A DNA stretch of 43,291 nt, from the NCBI GenBank assembly GCA_019420305.1, contig JAHZHL010000039.1:1-43291 (forward strand). Direction: 5' to 3'. This document shows positions 41,859 through 43,291 of this stretch, in pieces (positions within the stretch are counted from its first letter, which is position 1; every line of letters starts with the position of its first letter). The position numbers and the translations under genes are program-made. This stretch comes from Bacillota bacterium. Lineage in GTDB: Bacteria; Bacillota; Clostridia; Peptostreptococcales; Anaerovoracaceae. Below the pieces are notes generated by a model. The model saw only the letters and a list, made by a program, of their open reading frames with translations. It was not told the origin of the DNA and made no database searches.

Positions 41859-43184
41859 ATGAAAGACGATACTCTAAAACGTACCATGAAGCTGCACCAT
41901 CTGGTCATCTTTGGTGTAGCTTTCCTGACGCCGATGATCGCTTACACGATATATGGTGTCATTGCCACAAGCTCTCACGGTGTTGAATCGGGTTCCATCT
42001 GCCTTACCATCATCGCCATGCTGTTTACTGCGCTAAGCTACGGTCATATGGCAAAGGCATACCCTGCCGCGGGTTCCGCTTACACTTACACCAGAAAAGC
42101 CATTAACTCCAAACTGGGCGTTATCGCCGGATGGATTGTTCTGCTGGGTTATGTATTCTTTCCCATGGCCATCTGGCTAATCGGCGCGTCTTATTTCAGC
42201 GCCGCTGTTCCCGCCGTTCCGGAATGGGTATGGCTGGTAGGATTCATTGTGATTACATCACTTATCAATATCGTAGGTGTTGAAGTAGGAAGCAAAATTA
42301 ATTTCGTGATGGTTTCCATCCAGGTTATTATCATTATCGCGTTCCTGATTTTTACCATCAAAGCGATAACCGAAGGAATGGGAGAAGGCACACTGGCCTC
42401 TTTTTCACCGTTCTACAATCCGGATGTAGATTTCAGCTACATGGTAGCCGGAGCAGCGGCAGCCTGCTATTGCTTCCTGGGTTTTGACGCGCTGACAACA
42501 TTCACAGAAGATACCATTGATCCGGAAAAGAATATCCCAAGATCGATTATACTGACACTGCTCGTATGCGGCGGAATCTTCCTTATCGTAACTTACTTTA
42601 CACATCTGGTGCATCCATCCTTCGATTATCCGAATCCTGACAACGCGGCTTACGACATCGCGCGCCAGGTCGCTCCATCTGTTTTCGGCGGAATCTTCCT
42701 CATCGGCACCATCGCCGGTCAGTTCGCGGCAGGCCTGTCGGCACAGGCAAGCGGCGCTCGCCTGCTGTATGCTATGGGAAGAGACGGCGTTCTTCCGAAA
42801 AAACTTTTCGGAAGACTGGGAAAAACGAAAACACCTATAAACGCCATCCTTCTGACGGGAATCATCGCGCTGTTCGCTATCTTTCTGGATGTTACTTCCG
42901 CTACAGCGTATATCAACTTCGGAGGACTCATCGGATTCTGTTTTGTTAACATTGCGGTTATCTCGCATTATTTCATAAGAAAAAAAGAGCGTTCCACCAA
43001 AGGCTTCTTTATGTACCTGGTTTTCCCTATCATCGGCACCTTGTTCTGTCTGTATCTGCTGGTACATTTGGACAGAATCGCCATCATCCTGGGATGCGCA
43101 TGGGTAGTAATCGGAATTATCTATCTGCTTGTTCTGACAAAAGGTCTGAAGGAGGAACCTCCGGAACTTGGAATTGATGACTGA
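41859..43184 (+). CDS. APC-family amino acid/polyamine permease
   Basis: A 441-aa transporter of 12 predicted helices. It shows the APC start motif (VIFGVAFLTPMIAYTIYGVIATSSHG near 17-42), the helix-3 FTALSYGHMAKAYPAAGSAYTY, GFDALTTFTEDTIDPEKNIPRSI in helix 6-loop, and ASGARLLYAMGRDGVLPKKLFGRL. This arrangement resembles the PuuP/YfnA-like putrescine and amino-acid permeases. It presumably imports the substrate that the nitrilase hydrolyses. The AAGGAG site is at normal distance from ATG. Confidence 0.92.
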   Translation: MKDDTLKRTMKLHHLVIFGVAFLTPMIAYTIYGVIATSSHGVESGSICLTIIAMLFTALSYGHMAKAYPAAGSAYTYTRKAINSKLGVIAGWIVLLGYVFFPMAIWLIGASYFSAAVPAVPEWVWLVGFIVITSLINIVGVEVGSKINFVMVSIQVIIIIAFLIFTIKAITEGMGEGTLASFSPFYNPDVDFSYMVAGAAAACYCFLGFDALTTFTEDTIDPEKNIPRSIILTLLVCGGIFLIVTYFTHLVHPSFDYPNPDNAAYDIARQVAPSVFGGIFLIGTIAGQFAAGLSAQASGARLLYAMGRDGVLPKKLFGRLGKTKTPINAILLTGIIALFAIFLDVTSATAYINFGGLIGFCFVNIAVISHYFIRKKERSTKGFFMYLVFPIIGTLFCLYLLVHLDRIAIILGCAWVVIGIIYLLVLTKGLKEEPPELGIDD

Positions 43185-43208
43185 TGAAAATATAGGCATA
43201 TTATATAT

Positions 43209-43287
43209 GGAGACCGACCATCTTTAGGTCGGTCTCCTCAGACTGTAGACAAAAGGTCCAACTTCAAGAAGAGAAGTTGGACCTTTT
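43209..43287 (+). terminator. Tandem hairpins ending the permease operon
   Basis: The first hairpin (GGAGACCGACC and GGTCGGTCTCC, 43209-43237) has no T-tract. The second (AAAAGGTCCAACTTC and GAAGTTGGACCTTTT, 43251-43287) has an A-run and T-run and can terminate in either direction. Confidence 0.82.
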
Positions 43288-43291
43288 CTAA

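Noticed and set aside
42405..43199. Minus-strand open frame of 264 codons
   Set aside because: Antisense to the APC permease, which has full family motifs.
1..43291. CRISPR arrays, tRNA, rRNA and complete insertion sequences
   Set aside because: No regularly spaced repeats, cloverleaf, rRNA core or transposase with terminal repeats were recognised; the Rpn gene is a nuclease family rather than an insertion sequence.

Overview
The window looks like chromosome of a mid-GC anaerobic Gram-positive bacterium of the class Clostridia; the family cannot be fixed from sequence alone. Grounds: purine-rich AAGGAGG-type ribosome binding sites, several TTG and GTG starts set by those sites, AT-rich intergenic DNA with sigma-A-like promoters and U-tailed terminators, Bce-type peptide-sensing ABC/two-component modules, AgrC/LytTR-type signalling, a yybP-ykoY riboswitch and Clostridia-type accessory genes. 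No rRNA, tRNA, CRISPR array or intact insertion sequence was seen.

Layout. 1-1154: an AT-rich edge with the 3' remnant of a large serine recombinase. 1155-5026: RNA modification (a uracil-C5 methyltransferase and tgt), then an alpha/beta hydrolase divergent from tgt. 5033-8664: a membrane diguanylate cyclase and an AgrC/AgrA-like two-component pair without agrBD. 8815-11317: a zinc-ribbon/YARHG membrane protein preceded by a promoter-hairpin-terminator leader (a candidate small RNA or attenuator), and a membrane-anchored polysaccharide deacetylase. 11411-15218 (+): Elp3-like radical SAM protein, ACT-domain protein, UPF0210/PFL-like protein and a D-cysteine-desulfhydrase-family PLP enzyme. 15272-16038 (-): mntP behind a yybP-ykoY (Mn2+) riboswitch with a visible terminator.

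16066-33426 is a 17-kb block, all on the minus strand, of transporters with dedicated regulators: module A (response regulator, kinase, ATPase, permease), a YtrA-like GntR/ATPase/permease operon, module B (regulator, kinase, ATPase, permease) and module C (regulator, kinase, then ATPase and permease). Module C is interrupted by an Rpn-family PD-(D/E)XK nuclease gene that carries its own promoter, operator-like palindrome and terminator. Operator-like sites of the TnACA-N4-TGTnA type lie ahead of the ATPase genes of modules A and C. The block probably senses and removes cell-envelope-active peptides.

33753-43287: an AGCS sodium/amino-acid symporter (+); a five-gene minus-strand operon (cyclophilin-like lipoprotein, flavodoxin-like reductase, aldo/keto reductase, DUF362 lipoprotein, YraQ permease); a decayed EamA transporter pseudogene; and a plus-strand unit of LuxR regulator, nitrilase-family amidohydrolase and APC permease, which reads as an uptake-and-hydrolysis pathway for an unidentified amine or amide.

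The least conventional points are the Rpn unit inside a TCS/ABC module, the leader at 9854-9985, the large U-less double hairpin at 22879-22976, the inverted repeat bracketing the promoter at 39284-39362, and the two-lesion EamA pseudogene.
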